A stretch of 64,000 nt of DNA. Source: Trichobilharzia regenti. Lineage: Eukaryota; Platyhelminthes; Trematoda; Strigeidida; Schistosomatidae. The notes beneath the pieces are model-generated. The model saw only the letters and a list, made by a program, of their open reading frames with translations. It searched no databases and was not told where the DNA came from. The stretch spans positions 42,306,650 to 42,370,649 of the forward strand of contig OX235267.1 in NCBI GenBank assembly GCA_944472135.2, given 5' to 3'. This document shows positions 54,993 through 64,000 of this stretch, in pieces. Position 1 is the stretch's first letter; each line of letters begins with the position of its first letter. Position numbers and translations under genes: made by a program.

Positions 54993-55212
54993 GTTGTGCG
55001 TCGGTGGAATAGCGGTTAGGACGCTCGCCGACCATGCACATGGTCTGGGCTTTGATCTCCGGCCACTGACGCACTCCTTTACATCGCTCAGCCAGATATA
55101 AAAATCTGGTAAAGAGGAAAGTTTGAGCATGAGGCTAGCAACCCCATCCTGTAAAAGTAAACGCTCCTACAGAAACTTGAATCTCTGTGTTCCACTGTGA
55201 ATGTGAAGGAAA
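54993..55212 (+). repeat. tRNA-derived SINE (family B2)
   Basis: Head GTGCGTCGGTGGAATAGCGG, decayed B box, body ATCGCTCAGCCAGATA and GAGCATGAGGCTAGCAACCC, end GAATGTGAAGGAAAAAAA. Confidence 0.8.
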
Positions 55213-55499
55213 AAAAGAAGACGAATGGGCTGGACAAGTCTCTTCTGTGTGCATACAAATTGTCCGGAATGAAGATGTTATTATTATCGTTATATAATTA
55301 GGAGCATAGTTTTAACGACGTGCAGCACGGATTAAGATTTCATTCGGTAAATAATTATTACTTATACTGCTCTGTTTAAATGATCAGCATAATTATTTTC
55401 CCAGTTGTCCGAAGAATTTCGTCAAATTCTGTCTTCACTTAACGCCGAAGGTTAGACGATCAACCTGAAAGGATAATCGCCACAACAGACTCTAACAGA

Positions 55500-55795
55500 G
55501 AACCAGTGAAAAACCTACTGCTCAACAAATATCGCGAAGAAACTGTGGATGGGCTTAATATATGCTGAGGAGACAGTTCAGTGACATCACACACCAGGTT
55601 GATGACTCGAATGGAACTCCAGTGGGAAACATTGAATAGAGCTGAGATTCAAGACTGATATGGAGAAGACCGTGTGAGGTGGAAATGAAAGCCTATGCGG
55701 ACAATCGTGGAGGCAACCAGATAAAGAGGACATATTGAAATGCAAGTGTGTTGCTGAAGTACTACTATGTTCCACTCAGGAATGTAATAATAACA
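55500..55795 (+). mobile_element. RTE-clade LINE 3' fragment
   Basis: Starts near EPVKNLLLNKYRE, runs through the LRR..SDIT region to the tail CTACTATGTTCCACTCAGGA and AATAATAAC. Strongly 5' truncated. Confidence 0.68.
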
Positions 55796-55964
55796 CACTG
55801 AACCCATTCCGATTAAAATCACTGAAGAAATTAATAGAATTATTTTAGACATCATTTTTTCAATTCAAAATTGTTTTGAATGAGTTCACGAAATGAATTA
55901 TTTTACGTGCCAAAGCATTCTGCTACTATCAAGTGTCAGTTTTGATAGGATTTGATCGGTTACA

Positions 55965-56265
55965 GGTTTGATCACGAGTTGATATCAGTTAGAGGAACAT
56001 TGAAATCTACCAGGGAGTCCTGGACAGTTGTTTCGTCCTGGTCTGGAACTCTTCAGGCGTCCGAACCCAGAACCTTATGTTAACAAGGCGAACTCGTAGA
56101 CCATTAAGCCACTAGGAGCCAATCCAACGGCCTCTGAATTCCAACCTCTGTCAATTCACGACATAGATACATATAACGCAACTGTCAGCCAGTTTCATAG
56201 GTGAATAACTGATCTCCTACCTGACTTGGTGAACCTTGCCGGTTACAACTTCTACTGTTATTCAT
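55965..56265 (-). repeat. Hammerhead SINE, minus copy
   Basis: Minus strand: 5' segment, A box (CTAGTGGCTTAATGGTCTAC), decayed B box, ribozyme region CTGAAGAGTTCCAGACCAGG then ACGAAACAACTGTCC, tail. CTGANGA, GAAA and the cleavage end are kept; stem I is lost on the left side (GGACGC). Confidence 0.75.
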
Positions 56266-56269
56266 TTAG

Positions 56270-56970
56270 AGGATAAATAACGTTAATTTAAGTAGTAAAA
56301 ACCGCTACTTTAGGTTGAATGAACTAGAAAAAGAAACACAGTCCTTATCTATGGTATTGAGTAAATAAATTCGATATTATAGAAAAGTTATAATTAATTA
56401 TCAAATAACATAACTGCTTGTATAAGCACATTTTGATTTCTAATTTTGTAGGCAGATAAACACTTGAGGCTCATACTGTGTGTACAGGTTTAACAAATTT
56501 GCCTCTTTCCTCAACCAGAATAAACTATACCACACACACGCACACACACACACACAGAGATAAACATGTTTCATTGGTGATTCAATTGAGAAATCATAAA
56601 AGCGATAATCTCATATTTGACTATAATTCATTCACTAGTATCTTAACCTAGATTTTATTCAAAGCACTTTGGATTATTATTATTATTATTACTATCATGA
56701 GAGTAGATTAATTCACTGCTCTTCCAGAACACTTAGTGAAATGAGGAAAACAACGAGCTACAAAACCTAACCATAACCAAATCACAGAAACAAAGTCATT
56801 GTAATCAGATAAATTATACATACTTTGCCAATTGTGTTTGTGATTTTATTCCTACCAGTAATAACTCCAACCTACACGATATTGGCTTCACTATATTGGA
56901 AAACTAGTTTAGAAAATCCATTCTGAAAGATCTGATCACAATATTGATAGTTATTTGGAGATTTTAACTA
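56270..56970. other. Unassigned with (CA)n microsatellite
   Basis: A CA run with one G lies at 56530-56556 and an ATT run near 56673. TATTGGCTTCACTATATTGG to ACAATATTGATAG (56880-56955) resembles the PLE flank at 32.80 kb. No gene. Confidence 0.45.
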
Positions 56971-56974
56971 AATT

Positions 56975-57110
56975 GTGTAGTGGTCTACGAGCTTGTCCTA
57001 TAACTGGAAGGTCCTGGGTTTAAAACCTGGTGTGTGTGTGTGTGTACTGACAATGAGTTCCAGACTAGGACGAAACAGCTGTCCAGTACTACCTGCTGGG
57101 GTGACTCTCA
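56975..57110 (+). repeat. Hammerhead SINE 3' half, fused to a Merlin remnant
   Basis: A-box end (GTGGTCTACGAGCTTGTCC), B-box region, a TG run (57031-57044), then ribozyme TACTGACAATGAGTTCC...GGACGAAACAGCTGTCC. The CTGANGA box has a two-base insertion; the rest is canonical. The SINE tail is missing and Merlin-like DNA begins. Confidence 0.72.
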
Positions 57111-57481
57111 ACTATACCAGCCGAAAACTGAACTACCTAATGAACGGATTGATGACCTTGAGTTACCAGTTAGGTGAATCCTTAGTATATAGGCGGAATT
57201 ATGGACATCGTATACAAACAACGCAGCAAAATTCTATCCAAGTCGAGTATTTTACTGCCCAGGGAATGGGGAAAACGTATAGCCAACTGTCATCTCTAGG
57301 CTATATTCATAAAGTGGTCAATAATGTGGACGATTTCGTTTATCCCTTCCGTGGGAATCACACAAATTCCATTGAAAGTTTCTTGAGTTACCAAAAAAGG
57401 GGGATAAGAGTGGTGAATGCTTCAAGAAACAGGATGATTTACAGTTATCTCGAAGAAATTTATGCACAGAAATTGGTTTAA
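57108..57481 (+). pseudogene. Merlin/IS1016-type transposase C-terminus
   Basis: In a 162-codon frame, residues from about 95 on read GMGKTYSQLSSLGYIHKVVN, DDFVYPFRGNHTNSIESFLS and RNRMIYSYLEEIYAQKLV. This matches the end of Merlin (ISXO2-like DDE) transposases: a YxHxxVNH region, then GxHTNxIESxW..K where the Glu is catalytic, then a final YLxEF helix. Merlin elements are known from schistosomes. The N-terminus of the frame is SINE-derived, so it is not one natural protein. Terminal inverted repeats were not found. Confidence 0.68.
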
Positions 57482-57599
57482 CCTAACTATGAAGACACCC
57501 ATGAGAAGTTGGGAAGTTTTCTCGCAACATATACAAGGAAGTTTATATAAAGGTCTTTTTCAACTTACGCACTTCTGCTTTGGACGCATCTAATGGGTC

Positions 57600-58040
57600 G
57601 ATACAAACTTGTCAAGGTCTTTAAATCCTTGCAAACTAACTCGTGAAAACTAGTTTGAGGTCCACGAATGACTAGATGTAGGATAAAATTGACTGAAATT
57701 CTTATAAAATGTAGTGAAAAGTGGGGTTAACCATGTCTGGAGTGAGGACAAATATACGCCAGTGAAATTGGCTGATGATAAGGCTAAAATTGAGAATCGA
57801 TAGAAGTTAGAATTCATGGGTTAGCTATCACTTGGGTCCCAATGGCTGAATGGTTCAAGATCTTGCCTCATAAACGGGAGTCCTTCGTTTGAATCATGGT
57901 GGGTTTCCACCGATGATAAGTCTTAAACTAGAACGAAATAGCAGTCCTGTACTCCGAATTATTCTTTAACTGATGTCAGCCTGTGACCAAATTTGAAACG
58001 AATCAAATCCCACAAATGAATTCCTGAAAACTTTATAACT
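57600..58040 (+). repeat. Hammerhead SINE, decayed
   Basis: 5' segment traces, A box (CCAATGGCTGAATGGTTCAA), B-box-like GTTTGAATCATGG, ribozyme region CCGATGATAAGTCTTAAACTAG then AACGAAATAGC, tail ACTGATGTCAGCCTGTGACC. Confidence 0.65.
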
Positions 58041-58089
58041 GTTTTCCTTTTTTCTCCTAGGCTAAATATCATTGTCCTAGCGTTTTCGT

Positions 58090-58560
58090 ATCATCTGTCG
58101 TCTTAATCCTTATTATTTATCTTTGTTCATGTTTAATCTCTAATTTCGCTGCTTCTTCCTGTGGTTGTGTGGGGACATCGGTCGTGTGTTGTTTTGTGAG
58201 TGAGTCCAGGTTATCCTAACCTTGAATTGTCTGGGAGACTTGTTTGCTGTGTGATTCTTTCTGACAGAGTTCTCGTCCCGCCTTTTTGCTCTACAGTACT
58301 TGTTTTGTACTTGAAAGTTATCTTGTGTCTGTATAGCTGCCTAACAGCACTGTTGAGGGGATTTTGACTATTTTAAGTTATTACTGTTGAATAGAACCAT
58401 AAATCTATCCACAAATAACCGCTTTTTTCTATATTTGGGGTGTTTTGTGACTGTGTGTCACTTAATGAAGTTAATGACGGATGTATAGTAGGATGCAGAG
58501 GTCGATTTTCTGCGTTCAGACGACAACTAGTCGGTTTTGGTGGTTACATTCACTTTCTCC
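58090..58560 (+). repeat. Dispersed repeat F, copy at 58 kb
   Basis: Collinear with 33390-33990 and, for its 3' part, 17920-18060. TCTACAGTACTTGTTTTGTA and TTCAGACGACAACTAGTCGG are shared landmarks. Confidence 0.65.
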
Positions 58561-58612
58561 TACTCAACAAACATTGATTATTTGTTGTGTAGCCTGTAGT
58601 CCAGCTACATAC

Positions 58613-58681
58613 TTAATACTGATACCAATCATACCATATTTAGACTGACTTTCACAAATCCACTCTTTTTCCCATTCTGAC
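58613..58681 (-). CDS. Candidate 69-nt internal exon (orphan)
   Basis: Minus strand: pyrimidine-rich acceptor ending CTTTTCAG (58682) and donor GTATGT (58612-58607) enclose 69 nt with an open frame SEWEKEWICESQSKYGMIGI. It is a multiple of three. It lies upstream of receptor exon 1 on the same strand, so it could belong to that gene or to another. No homology recognised. Confidence 0.25.
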
Positions 58682-58959
58682 CTGAAAAGTATTATTGAAC
58701 GAATTACTAAACAGACCAATATCAGACAGACAGACATTAGAAACCAAAAATCAATGGACACCTGTCTCATTATAGATTGAGACTGTTAAACTGTGGGAAC
58801 TTATGATCTCACCACAGACTGGCATATGTTAGAATTCAGAAATCACTGAATTCCAACCTGGTGCATGAATGGTGCTCCTGCTTCTGATGAAATCTACACT
58901 GGAATGTTACAAGGTATTGATATATTTCGTTTTGATTTCTCTGTCCATTCAGCGTAATT

Positions 58960-60020
58960 ATTATTATTGTTCCCTTGGGTTCCTAGTGGAACATAGGGCT
59001 TCAACTGCACGTCTCCACTTGCCACTTCTGTCTTCCTTCTGCTGTACTTTTCACCTGCATCCATGTTAGTTCATACTGTTTCAACTCCTCAACTCTTCAC
59101 ACGATCTCCTCCATGTCACCCTTGCACCGACGTCCCAGTCGCTACTTCCCTTTCGGGTTCCACTCGAGCAATGGCCTGACGCTCGCGTGATGTCACCCAG
59201 CGGCCTCCTCAGCCACGAGTGTCCAATCCATCTCCACTTTCTCCTGCATATTTCTTGGTTGGCGATTGGTTCTTGTTCTGTTTGTTTGTTCCCACAGTTC
59301 CTTGTTGGTGATTCTTTCCGGCCATCTGGTCTTCAGTATAGACCGGAGACAGTTGTTGATAAAGGTCTGAAACAGGCTGTTGGAAATATATTTTTGTGGC
59401 CCACCCGCCAAGTTTCTGATCCATACAGAAGAACTGACTGACTTGACGTTGTTTGTATTGAAAATCCGACCGAATTTCGCTTTTGATGCTGAGTGACGAA
59501 GATTTCTAGATTGGTTTCAGGTTGATGTGAATGTGTTTCTCGCCTTCCCGGTTCTCGCTCGATTTGATATCCTCGTCCGTTCAGACTGCCTGTAGCTGAG
59601 GAGGACAATGCTCCCTAGATAAGTGAGTGAATGAAGTAGCTTCTTTCAAATCTCTCCCGTTGATGGTGATTGGTGCTGGATGTTTCTGCTGTTGTTGTTG
59701 TTGGTTGGTTGGTTATTTTCATAATCTCCGTCTTGTCTATGTTCACTCGGAGTCCTGTCTTCGCCGGCTGCTTCTTCGACCAGTTTGTAGGTTTTCGCTT
59801 GTAAGTCTTCGATTTTGTGTGACATCAAACATAAATCATCGCCGCGTGAAATCCAGCTCTTCTAGGTTCTTCAGGTCGGTCGGTCCAGGATATCCCTGTC
59901 TTCTCGTTTCCCACTGTCTGACGCATAATCCAGTCCACCTTAATTAGGAATATCATTGGTGATAATAAGCAGCCAGCCTTGTCTGACTCTCCTGTATTTA
60001 CTCCAAACGCCTTGCTGAGA
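58960..60020 (-). mobile_element. RTE-clade LINE fragment, decayed
   Basis: Tail first on the plus strand (TTCCTAGTGGAACATAGGGC near 58981), then the C-terminal domain, QSVLLYGSETWRV (59460-59420), the SHKIEDLQAKTYKLVEEA region after the catalytic box (59830-59770), and LLSPMIFLIKVDWIMRQT (59990-59930). Frameshifts separate the blocks. Confidence 0.8.
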
Positions 60021-60189
60021 TTCAGCATAATTATGTAAATATTATTAATATGAATGTAAATAAAAGCCAGGTTATCATATAATAGATACAAAAACCATTA
60101 TGCATTCAAGCAGTAATCAGGCATGAATTTCATTGCATACGAATTGTTTTACAAAAGTGATCAAACAGTTCAACTTCCTGAGCTTAATA

Positions 60190-60645
60190 CATTGTATGAC
60201 AGGTGCTGTTAAGTGGTTGGAGGTCACTGGAAGGAATCCTTTGACCTAGATTTCGTGCATGTTTTCACACACCAGTCAGCAAAGCTTATCTGCAGTCTTA
60301 AAGGAACTTATGTCCCTTCTGAGATTCAAACCCGTATCATCCAGTGCCTCATTCAGAGAATTTGCTACTGAGCTAGGTGGGTTAACGATTGACCTTTCTT
60401 AGGACTATATTGAATGAGACGCATAATACAGTCAGCCCTGCAGAAGGTCAATGACAATCTGGAATATCTCAGTATTATCGTCTCTGACTACACCACTGGG
60501 CGGCATGAGTTTGAGAAGTTCCTTGAAGATTGCAAATACTTCTTGATGAATGGTGAGTGTCGACAAGTACGAAACCTAGGTCGAAGGCTTCCCTCTGATT
60601 GCCTCCAAACATGTAATAACAAATCAGAGTGGACTTTGATGGCAA
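60190..60645 (-). repeat. SINE family C pair, head to head
   Basis: Minus copy 60190-60420 (TTCTGAGATTCAAACCCGTA, CATTCAGAGAATTTGC) and plus copy 60425-60645 (ATCTGGAATATCTCAGTATT, GTACGAAACCTAGGTCGAAG) abut at their tRNA-like heads. Confidence 0.7.
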
Positions 60646-60814
60646 GCCGCCTAGCATGATGGTCACACTGAAAACTTCACTGATAGAATTCAGAGGTCAC
60701 TTCCTTCGTTAATCTAGGAGGTAGCGTCTTACTTATAGTCAGACGAAGTGGATCAGGATTTTAAAGCCTTTCAGGATCGATAAAGTAAAACAAATTTTCA
60801 TTAGTCTGAAATCA

Positions 60815-61300
60815 ATGTGCAAATCCCCACCACTCACCATAAAGTATAAGTTTAGGATTTTCAATACTCATGTCATGTCAGTCAGTTCTTCTATATGGTT
60901 CAGACACCTAAAGTGTCACGAAAAACATTTTGAACAAGCTATTTCAGACTTTTTTCAACAGCTACCGCCCACTGGCTGCCTACTTAAGGTCAGAGGGGCA
61001 GCGAGAAAGGATTAGAAACAAGTAAATCTGGGAGCGAGAGCCCATATCCCAACAGGTATGACGGCAGAAATGGAGAAGCATCAGACACGTTGAGGAGACC
61101 GACCTTGCGTCAGGCCCTCGAAGGGAACGCCAATGGGAAATGGAGATTTTGGCGTCTGGGGTGGCATGGATAAGATCAAGTGGGAGGGTGATGGAAGGCT
61201 TGTGGGCAATCATGGGCCAGCTGAAGTGGGTTACAGAGAACAGGACGAAATGGGGATGTGTTACCGAAAACCTATGTTTCACTGGTGACCTAAGTGAGTA
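60815..61300 (+). mobile_element. RTE-clade LINE 3' fragment, decayed
   Basis: KFRIFNTHVMSVSS (60849 onward) marks the IRIFNSNVKSVLLYG region. The LW(E)R.P(I) and WRSIRHV..R regions follow, then the tail CCTATGTTTCACTGGTGACC (61270). Confidence 0.68.
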
Positions 61301-61399
61301 GTAGTAATAACAAATAACTATTATGTTGCATGTTTAATAAACACCCAAATGAATCTAAAATATACCGAATTCAGATACACAACCATAGGGAATAATTAA

Positions 61400-62405
61400 A
61401 AGACCATTTCAGCGAAGAAAGAAAATTTTCTTTTCGACGAAGTCATCAACTAAACGGAGCTGTACATTCGTGTATTTATGATGAATGGGTAGGAAAGTTC
61501 CAGAATAATTTCGGTTAAGGATCAAATTAATAAAATTACAATTAGGAATTTGAATGCCATAATAAACAGGCAGAGTGGATAAAACTCAAACAAAGTAGCA
61601 TCACAGCTATCGGGAAGATTGACATATTGTGCAGTTAGGGGTTAGAAGTACAGCGATAACAAAATAGACGGGATTTTTGGACAAAACAAACCAGTGGGAT
61701 TAATAATTGTCTATGCAATCAGGGATTAAATATGTAGAAATAATAAAATGACAAAATAAACAGGAAGTTCGGATATGAAAATATGGTAGTGTAGATAGGG
61801 ATTAAGAAAAACTTAAAATAACATGAATAAACAGGAAATATGCCTAGATCTTGGCAGATCCGAGGCACCAGCCATTCAAAAACCAAACCCATGCTACATA
61901 TCCAAAAGAAATACCTCCAACCCCTGTCCCTGCCATGGCCATAATAAACAGTTAATTCTTTTAGTAATGCCCCTCCTATTGCCTTTCATATTCAAACTTC
62001 CCGTTTATTCTTGTTAGTTTTAAGTTTTTCTTAATCCCTATTTACACTACCATATTTTCATATCCGAACTTCCTGTCTATTTTGTCATTTTATTATTTCT
62101 ACATATTTAATCCCTGATTGCATAAACAATTTTTCGTTACACAATATGTAAATCTTCACAATAGTTATGGTGCTACTTAGTTTCAATTTTATCCGCCCCG
62201 CCTGTTTATTATGGCATTCAAATTCCTAATTGTAATTTTATTAATTTGATCCTTAACCGCAATTATTCTGGAACTTTCCCACCCATTCGTCATAAATACA
62301 CGAATGTACAGCTCCGTTTAGTTGATGACTTCGTCGAAAAGAAAATTTTCTTTCTTCGCTGAAATGGTCTTTTTAATAATTCCCTATGATCAAATGTGTA
62401 TATTC
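61400..62405 (+). mobile_element. PLE terminal repeats as a near-palindrome around an endonuclease tail
   Basis: Left arm about 61400-61835 and right arm about 61995-62405 are reverse complements (TTTCGACGAAGTCATCAACT, GGTTAAGGATCAAATTAATA, GTTCGGATATGAAAATATGG). The 160-bp core holds EAPAIQKPNPCYISKRNT, the end of a PLE endonuclease. Third case of this architecture in the window. Confidence 0.78.
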
Positions 62406-62860
62406 CGTGATAAACAACCATGTTTGTCAAGTATAAATCAGATTTCTTTCAGCCTTTAATTCCTGATTCAAATCTAAAAGAATTATAAATAAATGAGCTT
62501 GTTGTTTCACTAATAGTCAACTGTTTCATACTACTTTTATCCAAAAAGTTAAAGAGGCTTCACTGAACCTTTGCATTAAAAACAGAGGCAATTTTCACTG
62601 CCTAACCAAACTCTCTACATTATCTAGCTAAACTATGCTTTGACCCAAAATCTTTCAAGTGTCATATTATTATCCTAAATTTTCGTGACTAAGTGATTTT
62701 GACAAATTATCAAGCACAAGAAATGTGAGCATACTTTTCAAATTTTGACTAGCGATAAAACAGTTCAAACATGTGTTGTTATTAATGCCCTCAATGTTTT
62801 CTTAGACGAAATGGACCATCAAGTTGTTACCTTTAGAGGTGATAAAATTCAGATTTTCAA
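62406..62860. other. Unassigned
   Basis: AT-rich DNA without recognisable repeat or coding sequence. Confidence 0.45.
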
Positions 62861-62869
62861 GTACTGGTT

Positions 62870-63040
62870 TGTTGAGATTTGATTGACTGATTGTGCAGCA
62901 TTTCATCATGAGCTGACGTCGGTTAGAAAACCACTGGGAAACCTACAGGAATTACTGGAAAGCTATTTCTTCCTTGTTCGTGAATCTTCAATGGTACGCA
63001 CACACCGCAAGGGTTCGAATCCAGGACCTTCTGGTTATAA
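62870..63040 (-). repeat. Hammerhead SINE 3' half, minus copy
   Basis: Minus strand: B box GGATTCGAACCCTTGCGG, ribozyme region CATTGAAGATTCACGAACAAGG then AAGAAATAGC, tail ACCGACGTCAGCTCATGATG. Core decayed. It stops right before a candidate exon. Confidence 0.68.
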
Positions 63041-63046
63041 ATTCAG

Positions 63047-63127
63047 ATTTGGAAATCGAGTAGATATAACTGTTGATCCAGTCAACATCGAAATCAATAA
63101 ACAAAGTATACTAAGTGTTAGTGTGAA
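63047..63127 (+). CDS. Candidate 81-nt internal exon (orphan)
   Basis: TTATAAATTCAG acceptor (63046) and a GTAAGA donor (63128-63133) enclose 81 nt whose open frame includes FGNRVDITVDPVNIEI and KQSILSVSV. Alternating polar and hydrophobic residues suggest beta-strands. The upstream SINE means only a short pyrimidine tract is present. No homology recognised; a chance frame is possible. Confidence 0.28.
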
Positions 63128-63409
63128 GTAAGAAATACACATTTCTGTTGCTTGTCTACGAAAATGAAATCTATACTACATGATAAATATTTACAACCAA
63201 GATAATAATGATTTGCTGTATTTCAAAACATTACTTATGATACAGAATGTAATTCTTAGGAATTCCTATAATATGGTATCTAATTTACTTAACCACAGCA
63301 ACAACAAAGTAGAAATATATTACAGAGTATAGGTAACCAAAATTGATAAAAGCAGCTTTTTAGCATTAGCCGTGACAATAAAGTCAGAAGTGCCCAAAAG
63401 TTCATCATC

Positions 63410-63680
63410 ATCTCAGATTACAAGTAGGAGAAAATACAAGAGCCAATTATTTTGCTAATTACATAGTAATTTATACGTCCTACTCTTAACAGTCTCCCTG
63501 TCACATAGAACACAGGCAGGCCAACTATGAGATTGTTGACTTTTTGTGCTTGCTTGTACAAGCGTATAATTCTTTTTATTGATTTTGCAGTTCTACCTGA
63601 TAACATGCAATATAGGGAGAGTTGTGAATAGAAAGGTTGCTGAGAATCAGACAGTATGGATTGAGACCATTCTTTTATAC
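63410..63680 (-). repeat. Dispersed repeat E, copy 2
   Basis: Mirror of 23230-23525. The minus frame 63606-63418 reads TAKSIKRIIRLYKQAQKVNN and GRLLRVGRINYYVISKIIGS; copy 1 has lost part of the middle. It may be the coding remnant of an unrecognised element. Confidence 0.55.
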
Positions 63681-63789
63681 GCGTTCAAATGTCTGCCAAC
63701 TACAATAGTAACCAGATGACTTAGTGTCAGACCACTTGTCCTACTGACAACTTTTAATACCCTTGGAAATATGACACAGTCACTTTTGA

Positions 63790-64000
63790 GTAATCCACAA
63801 GTTGGATGAAATGCGTAAACCTCTGCCTAACAACGTACTTCCATTTCAACAGCCAAATATATGAACAAGTTAAAGGAACACCCAAGGGATCGCCAATATT
63901 AGGTTTGATTGCAGAATCAGTGATGCAAAGACTCGAAAACATAATCCTACCAAAGATCAAACCCAAAAATTTGAATACGTTCCTTAGATGACACATTTGT
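63790..64000 (+). pseudogene. PLE reverse transcriptase palm, cut by the window end
   Basis: TTYFHFNSQIYEQVKGTPKG, SPILGLIAESVMQRLENIIL, then after a frameshift near 63980 LDDTF, the catalytic box. This is the Penelope-type FNG..Y.Q..G..MGSP motif, with Lys for Met. It belongs to a different PLE sub-family from the RT at 13.7-14.1 kb and probably continues past 64000. Confidence 0.82.

Noticed and set aside
57031..57044. TG run as Z-DNA or regulatory element
   Set aside because: Short microsatellite inside a SINE; no further support.

Overview
The window looks like genomic DNA of a flatworm parasite, most likely a Schistosoma species. The evidence is an AT-rich, intron-heavy layout, many tRNA-derived repeats of the Sm-alpha type that carry a hammerhead ribozyme core, RTE-clade and CR1-like LINEs, many Penelope-like elements (PLEs) with GIY-YIG endonuclease domains, and a Merlin-type transposase remnant. 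The species cannot be fixed from the sequence alone. I see no bacterial, viral or CRISPR features, and no tRNA or rRNA gene beyond tRNA-like SINE heads.

The main result is one host gene on the minus strand that can be rebuilt from four exons spread over 37.8 kb: 49854-48975, 48939-48445, 23008-22836 and 12933-12013. All splice sites are GT-AG, all phases match, and the total is 2469 nt (822 codons plus stop). It encodes a divergent rhodopsin-like seven-transmembrane receptor with a signal peptide, a glycosylation-rich N-terminal region, an unusually long second intracellular loop with a glutamine run, a long third loop with Q/T/S runs, and degenerate DRY and NPxxY motifs. The first intron is 35 nt; the next two are about 25.4 kb and 9.9 kb and are full of transposable elements.

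Layout. 1-972: RPL3 retrocopy-like pseudogene with one premature stop. 1.0-4.2 kb: CR1-like LINE (minus), interrupted by an LTR-like insertion. 4.5-6.6 kb: the best-preserved RTE-clade LINE (minus). 7.7-9.7 kb: two decayed RTE copies. 9.86-11.77 kb: a PLE endonuclease core between inverted arms of about 0.63 kb. 12-13 kb: receptor exon 4. 13-22.8 kb: intron 3, with PLE, RTE and hammerhead SINEs. 22.8-23.0 kb: exon 3. 23-48.4 kb: intron 2, with SINEs of three families, PLE and RTE fragments and a Gypsy fragment. 48.4-49.9 kb: exons 2 and 1. 50-64 kb: upstream region with more repeats, a Merlin remnant and two candidate orphan exons.

A pair of inverted repeats of about 3.6 kb (41989-45639 and 51122-54752) brackets receptor exons 1 and 2. 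Recombination between the arms would invert the signal peptide and TM1-TM3 part of the gene. PLE cores inside inverted arms recur three times (9.9-11.8, 45.6-46.7 and 61.4-62.4 kb), which points to a shared structural mechanism.
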